DNA from: Liquidambar formosana
Lineage: Eukaryota; Streptophyta; Magnoliopsida; Saxifragales; Altingiaceae
Assembly: GCA_039720395.1 (NCBI GenBank)
Contig: CM077826.1
Location: 34,556,687-34,620,686 of the forward strand
Reading direction: 5' to 3'
Length of the DNA stretch: 64,000 nucleotides
Positions 1 through 10,378 of this stretch are shown here, one piece after another (within the stretch, counting starts at the first letter, position 1; the number at the start of each line of letters is the position of its first letter). The notes beneath the pieces were generated by a model. It saw only the letters and a list, made by a program, of their open reading frames with translations, ran no database searches and was not told where the DNA came from. Made by a program: the position numbers and the translations under genes.

Positions 1-89
1 TTAAACCATTTAAAACATTATAAAATTAATCAATATTAATTAAATAATTAACATGGGAATTAAATAAAATCAATTAAATGATGAATTAG

Positions 90-490
90 TGCATTAGGGT
101 TTCCTAAAACCCTAAACCCTAAATGCATAACCCTAAACCCTAAATGCAAGCCCTAATCATTAAATGCCTTATGATTGGTCATTTAATGACCAATCATTAA
201 AACCCTAGGTTCATACGGTATTTAATAAAAGGGATTAGGGTTTAATTAATGCCAAATAGGGTATTTATTACCCTTAATTAATTACACTAATTAGGGTTAT
301 CAAAACCCTAACCCTAGACATCATTAATGGTATTAATTATGCCCTAACAATTAATAACCATGATTGGTCATTTAATGACCAATCATTAACTCTTAATTAA
401 GGTAATTAATATTCCAATTAGGGTTTTAATTAATGCCATAATGAAATTAGGGTTTCATCATTAACTCAAAATTAGGGTTTCATCCTTAAC
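90..490. repeat. Telomere-like ccctaaa motifs, interspersed
   Basis: Short runs such as aaccctaaaccctaaatgc recur at 97-150, and single ttagggtt or aaccctaa units recur up to about 490. They match the plant telomere unit (TTTAGGG) but are broken by other bases and never form a long perfect array. They lie inside the interior of element L, so they are more likely part of that element than a healed break or interstitial telomere. Confidence 0.5.
172..389. repeat. Two copies of a 25-bp near-perfect palindrome
   Basis: TGATTGGTCATT, one base, then AATGACCAATCA occurs starting at 172 and again at 361, 189 bp apart. The 12-bp arms are exact reverse complements, so each copy could form a hairpin or bind a dimeric factor. 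Flanking bases (cattaa) are also shared, which suggests duplication within element L. Confidence 0.7.
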
Positions 491-1879
491 TCTATGCAGC
501 CGTCACTACCAGGGGGCTGCCTGAGCTTGGCTAGGCTGCCATGGCCACCAACGACTGTGTGAGGCCATGGCCAGTCATGGGAGAACATCCTAGGGGTGTG
601 GGACAAGCCTCTGGACATGTGAGAAGTGGTGGAAGTGGCTGCCATCATCAAGAACAATCAGGGTTTCCAAAACCCATTGCTGGAGCCATTGTTGCAGACC
701 TTGAAGGTCACAATAGCTTCTAAATCCTTATCAATTCGACTCCTCCATTGAAACCAGCTTTTGTATCATGTCCCTACATGAAATACTAAGCTAATAGAAG
801 AGGTTTGGATGATCAAATCATCACCAATTGTTCTAAACAATTAAAACAACAGTAGGCTGCCCAGAATTTGACAGCACACTGTCCATGATCAGAAATTGAT
901 TTAAAACCCAGCAAGATGAATGAATTAGGCTACCAAACGAATTTTCCCAGTATCCTACATGTCTTAGGAAACTAATGCAATTGGTTTCATGCAATTTGGA
1001 GTTCCCTAACTCAAGTTCTAATCAAAACTCCATTGATGACTTTTCTGCAGAGAAAATCTGCTATGCTGTTCATGAAAAATTTTCAAACTTTTTGAATCTT
1101 TTTCCATCAAAACCTTTTTGAAACTTAAAGAAAATCATATACACATGATATATAATGATCCTACAATGATCTTCCATCATAAATACAGCAGCTTTAATTA
1201 GAGTTAATTGCAAGAACCTTAGGGTTCTAAAACCCAGATTCAGCCTCCATGGTGTTCTTCTCCTTCTTCCTTCTGTTCTAGCATCTTAATCCAATTATGA
1301 TGCATCTAAATGCTTGGGAACCTTTCCCTACCATGTCTAGAACATAAGCCAAGTGGTGGCAACCATTGCCATGCCTTTGATCTCCATCAATAACTCAAAG
1401 TTGTGGCTATTGCATCATTCCCGAGCAAAACTGTCTTTCCAGACAGCCTGTAGTAAAAAATTCATAACTTTCACTACAGAACTCGGATTGACGCACCGTT
1501 TGTTGGGTTGGAAAGCTTATTCGAAGAGCTTTCTAACCATATATGGCTCGAAAATTTTGGAGAAGAACTCTGAATTCGGCATGCAAAACAAGATGATGGT
1601 TTTTCATGGCTACCATGAAAACTGTTCATAACAGTTTTATAAAACCCTAGTTTCCTTATTCTTCTTCTCCAAACTCAAACCCTATGCAACCTATTGCATC
1701 CATGGCTACACTTAACCATCAATAAGAAGAGGAGTAGAAGAGAATTGACCTAGGGTTCCAAACCCGAGGTTCAGCCATGGAGGAAAACCAATTATGCAGA
1801 AAAAATTTTCCAGATTTTTGAATCATTCAACTACACCATAATTTCCAGCCCATATGTATTTTGTATTATGCATAATCAT

Positions 1880-1892
1880 GGCTCTGATACCA
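1880..1892 (-). other. Primer-binding site of element L
   Basis: The minus strand reads TGGTATCAGAGCC, the usual initiator-Met-tRNA-complementary site of plant LTR elements. It sits one base from the LTR boundary, which fixes the minus orientation of L. Confidence 0.85.
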
Positions 1893-1893
1893 C

Positions 1894-3330
1894 TGTTGGG
1901 AATCGAACAAGAGGGAAAAATACAAGTGCGGAATATAAAAATTTTTCCTACGATTCCACAGCCCATGAATCTAACTATGCATAACACAAAATCAAACCCT
2001 AACTACGAAGAGGGTTAGAACACTTACAGAATTTTTGTCTTCTCCTTTTTGCTCCAAGCTTTGATTCCGGACAGCGGTGAATGAGCAGCCCAAGTGTGCT
2101 GCCTCCAACGGTATCCACACCTAGCTAGAGCTTCAAGTCCTTTCCTTCTTTCCCATGTTGTTGCTAGAGTAGGAGAAGAGAGGAGAGAGAGAGAGGGAGG
2201 CTGGAAATTTTGGCCAGCCCTTCTTGCATGATCAGTGTGTGACCCATTGGGTTCACATCATTAAGTAGTAGGAATAGCACGAGGTGTACACAATGGAACT
2301 CTTTCCATTTAGGGTCTAATTGGAACTCCTTCCAATTCCCTAATTGATTATAACTCACTTATATCAATTAGGGCTTCTACTAACCATGAGTAACACCTAG
2401 CATATGGCTCATGGTGTGGTCCTTAATGAGGTGAATAGTCATTTACAAAGAACCCTTCTGTTATAGTTTATAGGTTACAATTGCATCCTTCCTTCAACAC
2501 AATGTCTCCAATTGAACTAATAGGACATAGAAGTCTGTCAAGTCCCTAGTTCAATTACTTTATACTCATTCATAGATATCAACTCATAGATGAACTCATG
2601 AAACTCTTTTCATATTCATCCTACCATGGCCATGGATTTAATGAGTTATATTATGAATGCTATATGAGACATTCTCTCTCTTTTTCCTGAGAGTGATGGA
2701 TCCCTTGTTGATCACTCACATGCCTTCATACACATAGCAGTAGGGCCAATGAACACCTTTGCAGACCCCTGAATAGGATCTGCACTTAGTGTTATCAAAC
2801 TTCTAAAGCTACATGCATAAGGCAACTATGGTGTCTCAGGTCTAAGGATTACTTGTACTACTATAACAATGAGAAACTGATTGACAGGCAGGATAAAACT
2901 CCATTCAGTTTATCTCATATCTTTGGTCACATTCAGTGTACCTATTCTCGTAATAGGCACCCACTTGTTGGTTGTAGTGTCTCCACACAAATAGCTTGAG
3001 ACTAGCTATCCTCCTATAGAGTCAACCTAACAAGTGCTAGTCTTATGGTTCATTACTGTCCATCATAGTGAACCTTCAACTAGGAATGCTTTAGGAGTTT
3101 AGTACAGAGATATATCTATAGTCTCAAAATTACAACTCTTTGTAATTCCATATTCTCAACTCTAACTCCATGGACATATTATGTAAATATAAATGATGCA
3201 TATAAACATAATAGAGTAAGCCCTTTTATTAAATCAATAATAAATGTGACATACATAAATGAAATCAAATGATTGTTCCTAATCCCTAAACAATCATCTC
3301 TATGATTGGCTCTAGGGCATAATCCTAACA
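1894..3330 (-). mobile_element. 5' LTR of element L
   Basis: On the plus strand it starts TGTTGGGA and ends TCCTAACA, an imperfect inverted terminal pair, giving a 1437-bp LTR. The adjacent primer-binding site at 1880-1892 makes this the 5' LTR of a minus-strand element. The right edge abuts an exon of antisense gene A1 of Tat element A, so L inserted into A. The accgg at 3331-3335 is the expected target duplication, but its partner lies outside the window. The family is unassigned (Copia or gypsy cannot be told from the LTR alone). Confidence 0.8.
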
Positions 3331-3569
3331 ACCGGATGTTGGCGCTTGTGGGGGGTAAGATGCCTCTGTTCCTTTTTCCTTTTCTGTACTTTTCTTTTTT
3401 TATTTTTGACTGTAAATGGTAACATCTGAACTGTACAGTTGTGGGCTCGTGAGTATCTCACCCTGGAGCCGCTGATGGATGGTGATGAGGCTTCACACAT
3501 CGTGGTCAGAGAGTTTCTGGACAGACTAGATAGGGTAAGTGCCTTCCTTTCCTCTCTTTCCCCCTCTTT

Positions 3570-3612
<43 letters not shown>

Positions 3613-4527
3613 TGTACTAACTTCCTCTTTTTTGCAGGTGAATGCTCGACCATGGGTGGGTGCTCCGGAGCTGGGTCCTCAGGACTAGGAGGAGGATGCA
3701 CGGGAGATGTCTGAGATCTCCTGTCTGCTGTCCTATCCCCGGGCACGCGCCTTTTATTTTGCTGAGAGGGTGGTGCCCCAGCGCACCATCGACTCGGAGC
3801 TGCGCCAGAGGGTTCCTTATGATCCACCTTCCTTTTCCTTGATCCCCTATTCGATGAGCTCAGCGGATGTAGAGGAGTGGCGAGAGGGTATACACTACCT
3901 TTCCAGACTGCTAGGACCCTCGGAGAGCTACTCCACTTTCGCTCGCGAGCGGCTCATGCCCCGCCTCGTCGGACACCAGGTATTCTGATTGTTTCTGTGT
4001 TTCTTTTACCTGTTTTTGATCTTTGATGCTCACTTTATCTTCTCCTTTTCTGTCAGGTTCCTTTTGCTGGCGCGCCTGGTGAGGGATTTCCACCTGTATT
4101 CCCCTCTTAGTCTGTTCCACTCTTCCGTCGCAACGGCGGGGTTCGCGATGTGCGTATCCAGCGGGATATGACGGCTTATCCCTGTCCTATTCCTCCTGGT
4201 ACACGCCAGGTATATTTTCTCTATTTCTGCAAAAATATGGTTATCATATGATGTATGCATGTCCTAATTATTTTTCCCATTTTTCCCTGTTAGCTTACGC
4301 TCCCCGAGACTGAGTTCGTCTATCAGATGATAGGCGGACTCAAGCAGCTATGCATTGATCAGTTACAGACTATCCTAGAGCTGCGGGGAGGCGCGGGACG
4401 AGGTGGTGGTGGTGATACAGATAGTGACGATGATGATGATGATGATGGGGATGGTGATGAGGAGAGCGTGATGCAGCCCCCTCGTGGTCGCGGTGGTGCC
4501 AGTTCATCCGGTGCTCAGAGGCGATAG
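3331..4527 (+). pseudogene. A1: antisense plant-mobile-domain-like gene, 3' part only
   Basis: Exons follow the homologous gene B1 exactly: 3331-3354 (remnant of the long PMD exon, CWRLWG against YWRVWV), 3439-3534, 3689-3979, 4057-4209 and 4294-4527, all phase 0 with GT-AG ends. The conserved block YPRARAFYFAERV...RVPYDPPSF lies in the third of these. The C-terminus is a glycine/aspartate-rich acidic tail ending in PPRGRGG and SGAQRR. Element L removed everything upstream, including the PMD exon. A TAG at 4108-4110 replaces the tryptophan of B1 (PGWYVP). The intron before 3689 holds a 39-base T run. It lies antisense and downstream of pol in element A. Function unknown; by homology to B1, a nuclear protein. 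Confidence 0.75.
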
Positions 4528-5047
4528 ATTTCTTTCTTTGTTCACTTACCCCCTCTTTTCTCAGAACAGTTTCTGTATTGGTTTTTTGGGATGTGTATTT
4601 AAACATTTTTGCCATAACCTTTATTTCAGTTTTTTATTTTCATTAGCAATTGCATGTTTATATGAAAATATGCGCGAATCTCCATAAATCATTGATATTT
4701 CATTGAAAACCATCCACCACGACTTGATCGAACCAAACAACCATTATCTTTCGGACTTGGTATTTGTCGTGAAAATCCGCTGGTAGAAATCCGCACAAAG
4801 GTGTATGCAAAACAACCTGATGCATACGCTGCGTACGCAACCTATAAGTGGGTGTACGCAAGTTGCGTACGCAACAAAGGAGAAAGCGTACGTAAGATAG
4901 TGCGCTATGGGACCCTCACAGCTGCATGGATATCCTTTTCTTTTCATTCCACCGCCTTCTTTCGAAAGTTCTCGGTAATGACAAACCTTTCTGAATGCCT
5001 TAAATCATTTCCTTTATTCCACCGCCTGTCTTCAGAAATTCTTGGTA
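4528..5047 (+). promoter_or_regulatory. A1-A2 intergenic region with palindrome cluster
   Basis: Perfect TGCGTACGCA copies lie at 4830-4839 and 4864-4873, with variants (gatgcatacgc, gtgtacgca, gcgtacgta) around 4820-4892, that is 155-230 bp upstream of the A2 start. A 70-bp segment beginning ttccaccgcc at 4947 is repeated at 5017 and carries a copy of the start region of A2. The same layout is found upstream of B2 in element B. Confidence 0.6.
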
Positions 5048-5683
5048 ATGGCAACTCTTTCTGATTGGATTAAATCCTTTAATCGTCAGTTTCGCGAGGA
5101 GCTGAATACACAATTTCACTTAGCTTCTTTACTTGATTACTCCAAAGTGCGGATCAATCAAAACTTTCTTCAATTTGTTGCGGGATTTTGGGATCCTTCC
5201 CGTCATGTGTTTCGCTTCAACAATTCAGAGATGTGTCCTACCATGGAGGAGTTTGGAGCTATTCTCGGGCGTTCCGACTTTACTCATGTCCTGCTACCCT
5301 CAATTGCCCAAGCTAAAGCTGAGGATTTAGTTCCCATATTTGGTATCTCCTTTAGAGTTGCTTGTAACTTGTTTTCAGATTCCCGAATAAACCTGCAGGC
5401 CTTGATCTCATATTTCCGTCAACTTCCTACTGCGGGCACAGAAAACCAACCTCAGTACCAATTGAATGCCGTTTGTTTTTGTATCTTGGCAAAATACTTA
5501 TTCATGGATGATTCTGATTCTGTTGACGCAACTTTGCTGCGAGTCCTTCCAGTCTTAAAGGTCCAAAATCCTTGCATGATGATTTTAGCTGGTACTCTCA
5601 ATGCTTTGAGCAAATTCGTGAGAGGTGAGGTTTCCTTCATAGGCGGTAGTCCCCTTTTGCTGCAGGTGAGTTTACTGTCTCCT

Positions 5684-5735
<52 letters not shown>

Positions 5736-6458
5736 CAGTTCTGCTGCTGTCTTGTTGCGTACGCATTATGAAATGTAGCGGACGCAACTTGCGTACGCAT
5801 CAGTTTACATTGCGTACGTTATATGTTGCGTACGCAACTGTTTATTGCGCGTGCGCATATTTGCGTACGCATCTGTTTCTAATGCGTGCGTATGAATGCT
5901 TTGGCCTTTCTCCAGATTTGGCTTTTCGAGCGTCTTCAACTTGTGTCAGAACCTCAGTCGAGTCCTTGGACATACCAGCCGCAATTGTATCGTCGTAGGC
6001 CTTTGATCAAACCTTTTCCCGACATGGATAATCTTCAAGCGATGGTTTCTAACCTTTCTTGCCATAATGTCCGGTGGTTCTACCCCTGGTGGAGAATATC
6101 TGACATGACTTCAAGTTTGATCCTTTCTCACGGCGTGATGTTGGTTGGTCTGAAAGAAATATCCTACTGCCCGGTGCCCCGTATTCAGCGTCAATTTGGA
6201 GAATCCCAGAGAGCTCTGGATAAAGACCATATGGGATACGTTTGCCCTCTTGTGGGTCGCATTATTGAGCGCATCCGGGAGGCATGGCCCCAAAGAGCCC
6301 GGACATATTCTATCACCGCTCCAATGTTAATCAGCCCTTCAGTGTCTTACTATGCTTGGCTTGCTTCTGATATTGAGGAATCCAAGAAAGCAAATGACCA
6401 GCACAAGCGGAAGATCATTGGGCAAAGTAGTTGTGATCGAAAAAAGACGAGGAAGTGA
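5048..6458 (+). CDS. A2: antisense two-exon gene of Tat element A
   Basis: Exon 1 is 5048-5665 and exon 2 is 5916-6458, joined in phase 0 (CTGCAG|gtgag ... tccag|ATTTGG), giving 386 aa. The start is ATG 5048, which matches the start of homologue B2; an upstream TTG is not needed. Conserved blocks shared with B2 are FW-PSRHVFRFN, E-CPT-E-FG-ILGR, MMILAGTLN, GSPLLLQ|IWL-ERL, PWWR and the block around SPS-SYY-WLA. The C-terminus is lysine/arginine-rich (KRK ... DRKKTRK) and resembles a bipartite nuclear localisation signal. The frame is open throughout although gag-pol of the same element carries stops. It converges on the pol end with 168 bp between stops. It resembles unnamed proteins carried by plant transposons (possibly DUF7745-like); no catalytic motif is recognised. 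Confidence 0.75.
5666..5915 (+). promoter_or_regulatory. A2 intron with T tract and palindrome cluster
   Basis: A T run of about 47 bases near 5687-5735 precedes four perfect TGCGTACGCA copies (5756-5765, 5790-5799, 5827-5836, 5862-5871) and several one-mismatch copies. The last variant ends shortly before the acceptor at 5914-5915. The B2 intron, at the same position in the protein, also holds copies of this motif. Confidence 0.75.
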
Positions 6459-6625
6459 TTTGCTATTTTGAAATGAACCTCGTCAATCGTATTGTATTTC
6501 ATGTCCTTTCCCCTTTTTTAGTACAAGCAATCAACAAGATGTAACGGTTACTTAAATAAACAAAACTATCTTAATTAAATTTTGCACTGATTCCAACCCA
6601 TTGTTTACACAAAATTGAGTCCATT

Positions 6626-9600
6626 CTATATGTAGTATTTCCGGAGTCGGTCCAGATTGGTGGGCTGTGTGAACTCATTCCCTTCTTCGTCCATTAGCTT
6701 GGCTACTCCTCCTGGCAGTATGGTTTTGATGATGTATGGGCCCACCCAGTTGGGTCTGAACTTGCCCCTAGGATCTGATACCCGAGTTAGCATCTCCTTG
6801 AGCACTAAATCTCCTTCCTTCAAGTTCCTCGGCTTCACTCTTTTGTTAAATGCCCTGGCGACTCTTCTCTGATACCCTTGCACATGGTATAATGCTTTGA
6901 GCCTTGTTTCATCTACCAGCGCCAATTGTTCGTAGCGACTTCTTTTCCATTCAGCTTCAGGGATTTTTCCTTCTACCATGACCCTTACCGATTGGACTTC
7001 TAGTTCCACTGGTAACACTGCTTCCATTCCATAGACCAGTGAATAAGGGGTTGCCCCAGTAGATGACCTTATTGATGTTCGATACCCCCACAATGCACTT
7101 GGCAATTTTTCTGCCCAATCCTTGTAAGTTTCTGCTGACTTTTCGAGGATGTGCTTGACATTTTTATTAGCCGCTTCTACTGCTCCGTTGGTCTGAGGTC
7201 GACAAGGAGAGGATTTGTGATGTTTAATATTGTATTTCTCGAACACATCTTGGACTTCCCCCTGAAAGTGTAGTCCATTGTCCGAAATGACCTCGTGTGG
7301 CACTCCATACCTGCAGATAATATGAGTCTCAATAAATTTAGCCACATGCTTAGCTTTCAACACCGTATAGGCTTCTGCTTCCACCCATTTTGTGAAGTAA
7401 TCGATTGCCACTAGTATATATTCATACCCTCCTGTAGCTTTAGGGGCGATTTTTCCCATAATGTCTATGCCCCAAGCAGAAAATGGCCAAGGTGACGTCA
7501 ACTGGTGCAATTCAACCGGAGGTGTGTATTGCATGTTGGAGTAAACCTGGCATTGATGACATTTTCGTACATAATTCCCGCAATCTGCTTCCATGGTAGT
7601 CCAATAGTATCCTAGCCGAATGATCTTCTTTGCTAGCATCCTCCCATTCATGTGAGGGCCACACTCCCCTTCATGCACTTCACTGATTAATACTTTGGCT
7701 GCCTTTTCATTAATGCATAACAAGTGAATACCATTGGGAGATCTTTTGAACAGACTTCCTCCACACAAGATGTATTGCATTGCTAGCAACCTCAACGCTC
7801 TACGATCTTTCTTATCTGCTCCTTCTGGGTATTTGCCACGTTCTAGAAAATTCAAGATGTCGAAGTACCAGGGCTCCCCATCATCAATTTCTCCTTCCAT
7901 AACCATAATGATGGTTTCATGGGCTGGTTGGGATTTCTGTTGTATGGTCAATGGTTGTAATTGGGCTCCTTCTGAAATATGAATTAAAGAGGCTAATGTG
8001 GCTAGGGCGTCGGCAAACTGGTTTTGAGATCTGGGTAAAGGGGTGAAGGTTATTTTTCAGAATTTATGGGCCAGTCTTTCGAGGTGGTTTTGATAGGGTT
8101 TCAGGTGTTCTTCCCTGGTCTTCCAAATGTTCTGGACTTGAGCAATTACTAGTGCTGAGTCCCCGAAAACCTCTACTTCTTCTGCTTGTAGTGTTAACAG
8201 TGCTTCTAACCCTGCAATGCAAGCCTCATACTCCGCTGTGTTGTTTGAATTCTGGAAGTTTAGTTTAACCGACAAGGGTATGTGTGATCCTTCTGGTGTA
8301 ATCAAAATGACCCCGATCCCATTTCCATACTGATTCGATGCTCCGTCGAAATACATCTTCCATGTCTTTAAACAATCGACGTTCAAGAGGTTTTCATCGG
8401 GGAAATCATCGTTAAGGGTTTCCCCTAGCACCGGATGTTTTCCACAATAATCTGATACTGCCCCTCCTTTTATCGCCTTCTGCGTGACATAAACCAATTC
8501 GAATCCGGCAAGTAAAAACAGCCATCGCGATAATTGCCCGTTGAGTGTTTGCTTCTCAAATAGGTATTTGAGCGGATCCATCCGGCATATTACTTGGACT
8601 TCATAATTCATCAAGATGTGCCTTAACTTTTGAACAGCCCACACTAACGCAAAGCACGATTTCTCTACCACCATGTATCTTATTTCATAGTCATGCAACT
8701 TCTTGCTTAAGTAGTAGATGGCGTGTTCACATCCCTGATCATCCCGTTGTGCCAACATGCTCCCCAAAGCTTCCTCAAAGACGGATAAATACAACATCAA
8801 TGGTTTTCCAGGACGAGGTGGAACCAGGATTGGTGGGTTTAACAAGTATTCTTTTATAGCTTCGAATGCTTGTTGGCATTGATCATTCCATTCTTTAGGC
8901 TCCCCTTTTCTTAGCAGCTTAAAAATGGGCTCACAAGTTGAAGTGAGTTTTGCTATAAATCTGCTGATGTACTGCAACCTCCCTAAAAATCCACGTATTT
9001 CTTTTTCCGTCTTTGGCGGTGGCATTTCTAAGATAGCTTTGACCTTGGTGGAGTCCACCTCTATCCCCCTGTTTGTTACCAAGAACCCCAGCAATTTTCC
9101 TGATGTTACCCCAAAAGTGCATTTCTGTGGATTCAACCTCAGTTTATATTTCCTGATTCTTTTGAAGAACTTCCTCAAATTCTGCAAGTGACCTTCCCTA
9201 GTCTCTGACTTTACGATCATATCGTCCACGTATACTTCCACTTCTCGATGCATCATGTCATGCAATAATGTGGTAGCCATCCGTTGATAGGTTGCGCCTG
9301 CATTTTTCAACCCAAATGGCATAACTGTATAACAGTATGTGCCCCATCCAGTAGTGAAGGTGGTTTTAGTCATGTCCTCCGGTGCCATCCGTATTTGATT
9401 GTACCCAGAAAATCCATCCATAAATGACATTAATGCACTGCCTGCTGTGTTATCTACCAAAACATCAATGTGTGGGAGAGGGAAATCATCTTTTGGGCAA
9501 GCTTTGTTAAGATCTCGGTAGTCTACAAACACTCGTACCCGCCCGTCTTTCTTTGGTACCGGTACTATGTTAGCAATCCAATCAGCTTGACTCACTGCCT

Positions 9601-10378
9601 GTATGAAACCCACTTTTAATAGCTTGGACACTTCTTCTTTCACCTTGATTTGCCATTCGGGTTGCATTCTTCTTAGACGTTGCTTTACTGGTCTAAACCC
9701 TTCTTTGATGTCAATGCGATGTTGCACAATCTCGGGGTCTATACCAGGCATATCTTCATAGGACCATGCAAACACATCTTGGAATTCCTCCAATAAGGTG
9801 CTGAAATCAGATTGCTCTTGTACAGATAGAGTGGACCCAATTTGTATTTCCTTAGGATTTTCATTAGTGCCTAAGTTAATCATGATGGTTTCATTCTTTA
9901 CAGGCTCGAGATTTCTCTCGTGTTCATCATTAATTGCTTTGTTTAAGTCAGGGTCTTTAGACATTTGTACAATATATTCGTCAAGGGACATATCAACATA
10001 AGCAAAATCAGAGCTCGTTTCATTAGTAAAAGGAGTGATTACATCAAGGATTTTCTTAACGGCCTCTTTACCAAGCATAGCCTGAGCGCCACTTTCAATA
10101 GTCTTTGCTCCCTTCTCCCAGCTCCAAGTACTAGTTCCCCCATTAGCATCCTTAATCAATTTTGACAAGTCCCCCGCAACTGCCTCTTCAGTCAAGGCAA
10201 ATATGTACATGTCACGATCAGATAGTAGCAAGTTCCATGCTCTCTGTTCCAGATTGTCGGCCCAGTCCACTTCTGGTATTTCTATCTTGGTTGGTTCCTT
10301 CAAAACAAGCTCCATTCTCAGCTCTTCTGTGAAGAATACTTCCAGTCCAGGTAACTTCTTCCCGCTCCTTTTATCTAT
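6626..10378 (-). pseudogene. pol: pol of Tat element A (RT, RNase H, aRNase H, integrase)
   Basis: Domains in order: reverse transcriptase (DYRDLNKACPKDDFPLP, MPFGLKNAGATY, YVDDMIV), RNase H of the retroviral type, a second plant-like RNase H (YFDGASNQYG, NNTAEYEACIAGLEAL, GDSAL), then integrase with HHCC zinc finger (HEGECGPHM ... C-x2-C), catalytic D (GIDIMG), D (ISDNG) and E (GAVEAANK), and a basic C-terminal domain. Dual RNase H is diagnostic of the Tat lineage. The frame joins gag through a TAG at 10379-10381 and is broken by TGA at 8057-8059 in the second RNase H, where element B has an arginine. Both fit single transitions. Otherwise the frame is open, so the copy is fairly young. Confidence 0.93.

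Larger units (their letters stand above)
1..1893 (-). mobile_element. Interior of LTR retrotransposon L (leader side), no gag/pol seen
   Basis: This is the stretch left of an LTR whose primer-binding site faces it, so it is the beginning of the interior of a minus-strand LTR element that continues beyond the window. No open reading frame with recognisable gag or pol similarity is present in the 1.9 kb; the longest frames are under 95 codons and look like chance. It is AT-rich, has many ccctaaa-type motifs near 90-500 and a repeated hairpin at 172-200 and 361-389. Either this is a long untranslated leader or the element is non-autonomous. The element has cut into Tat element A at 3331. Confidence 0.6.

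Noticed and set aside
90..490. True interstitial telomere
   Set aside because: The ccctaaa motifs are interrupted and scattered in the interior of element L, not a tandem array.
1880..1892. tRNA gene fragments at the several TGGTATCAGAGCC and TGGCGACTCCACTGGGGA sites
   Set aside because: Each lies at an LTR edge in the right orientation and has no tRNA body around it; they are primer-binding sites.
4801..5064. 87-aa plus-strand frame upstream of A2
   Set aside because: It crosses the palindrome cluster and the duplicated start of A2 in a different frame from A2; it looks like promoter or leader DNA.
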